A stretch of 64,000 bases of DNA from Promethearchaeota archaeon (GTDB taxonomy: Archaea > Asgardarchaeota > Lokiarchaeia > Sigyniarchaeales > SOKP01), in contig JAHPZA010000006.1 in NCBI GenBank assembly GCA_019058445.1, positions 955,063-1,019,062 of the forward strand, read 5' to 3'. Below, piece by piece: positions 63,935-64,000 of this stretch; the stretch's first letter is position 1; each line of letters begins with the position of its first letter. The notes below the pieces were generated by a model. It saw only the letters and a list, made by a program, of their open reading frames with translations, was not told the DNA's origin and made no database searches. The translations under genes and the position numbers were made by a program.

Positions 63935-64000
63935 ATGTCAGACGAGCCATATATAAAATTACGAGAACATTTGAATGAATTCCCTATTGGTTTTCCCGAA
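63935..64000 (+). CDS. Start of an iron-sulfur type protein (partial)
   Basis: Open from ATG 63935 to the window end; 22 residues, MSDEPYIKLREHLNEFPIGF and on. The (L)REHLxxFPIGFP pattern is the usual N-terminus of a family of 4Fe-4S dicluster proteins of anaerobes. No cysteines fall inside the window, so this is only a likely match. A TATA-like TTTAAATATAAATTTATTT at about 63904-63922 suits a short leader. Confidence 0.4.
   Translation, partial: MSDEPYIKLREHLNEFPIGFPE

Noticed and set aside
1..64000. Defence systems, CRISPR arrays or prophage
   Set aside because: No regular spacer-repeat pattern, Cas protein, restriction enzyme, toxin-antitoxin pair or phage structural gene was recognised.

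Overview
The window reads as archaeal chromosome. It is AT-rich by eye, start codons are ATG with many TTG or GTG, and several genes are preceded by TATA-type boxes (TTTATAA) with a purine-rich flank rather than bacterial -35/-10 pairs. The gene mix is many sulfatases, many FATP-like acyl-CoA synthetases, thiolase-like proteins, a methyl-accepting receptor and ThiW. This suggests a heterotrophic archaeon, most plausibly an Asgard archaeon of the Lokiarchaeia type. That placement is an inference from gene content: I see no rRNA or eukaryotic-signature protein to prove it. I found no tRNA, rRNA, CRISPR array, transposase or phage gene.

Layout. (1) 0-4 kb: shikimate-pathway genes aroE and aroK, with a DUF362 and a DUF364 protein. 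aroD lies 23 kb away, at 27.2-28.0 kb. (2) 4-11 kb: a GH57 glycosidase, a luciferase-like oxidoreductase, and two thiolase-like (TLP1-type) proteins flanking an MFS transporter. (3) 11-27 kb: a sulfatase island. It has seven sulfatase-superfamily enzymes, a GPH-type sugar symporter, a six-helix chemoreceptor and a ribbon-helix-helix regulator that has two matching palindromes in its intergenic region. (4) 28-30.5 kb: a carboxylesterase and an HD-domain protein. (5) 30.5-46.5 kb: six paralogous FATP/FadD-like acyl-CoA synthetases interspersed with an alpha/beta hydrolase, an enoyl-CoA hydratase, a nitronate monooxygenase-like flavoprotein and a carboxymuconolactone-decarboxylase (CMD) family protein. 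Four of the six share a promoter motif at nearly constant distance from the start. (6) 46.7-53.2 kb: TetR and Lrp regulators, small membrane proteins, a stand-alone E2 acyltransferase core, a second CMD protein, a beta-helix protein and adk. Copies of the adk 3' end and its flank follow several of these genes. (7) 53.4-64 kb: hydrolases and accessory catabolism (SDR, esterases, amidohydrolase, CocE-like and CE15-like hydrolases, a VOC protein, two FAH-family hydrolases), a pair of small paralogous proteins with a duplicated leader, and ThiW.

Taken together, the genes suggest uptake and intracellular breakdown of sulfated or esterified organic matter (sulfatases, esterases, GH57, CE15-like hydrolase, sugar symporter). 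They also suggest activation and degradation of fatty or aromatic acids through CoA thioesters (acyl-CoA synthetases, enoyl-CoA hydratase, thiolase-like proteins, FAH and CMD proteins). None of the sulfatases begins with an evident signal peptide, so they probably act in the cytoplasm. No formylglycine-generating enzyme is encoded here.
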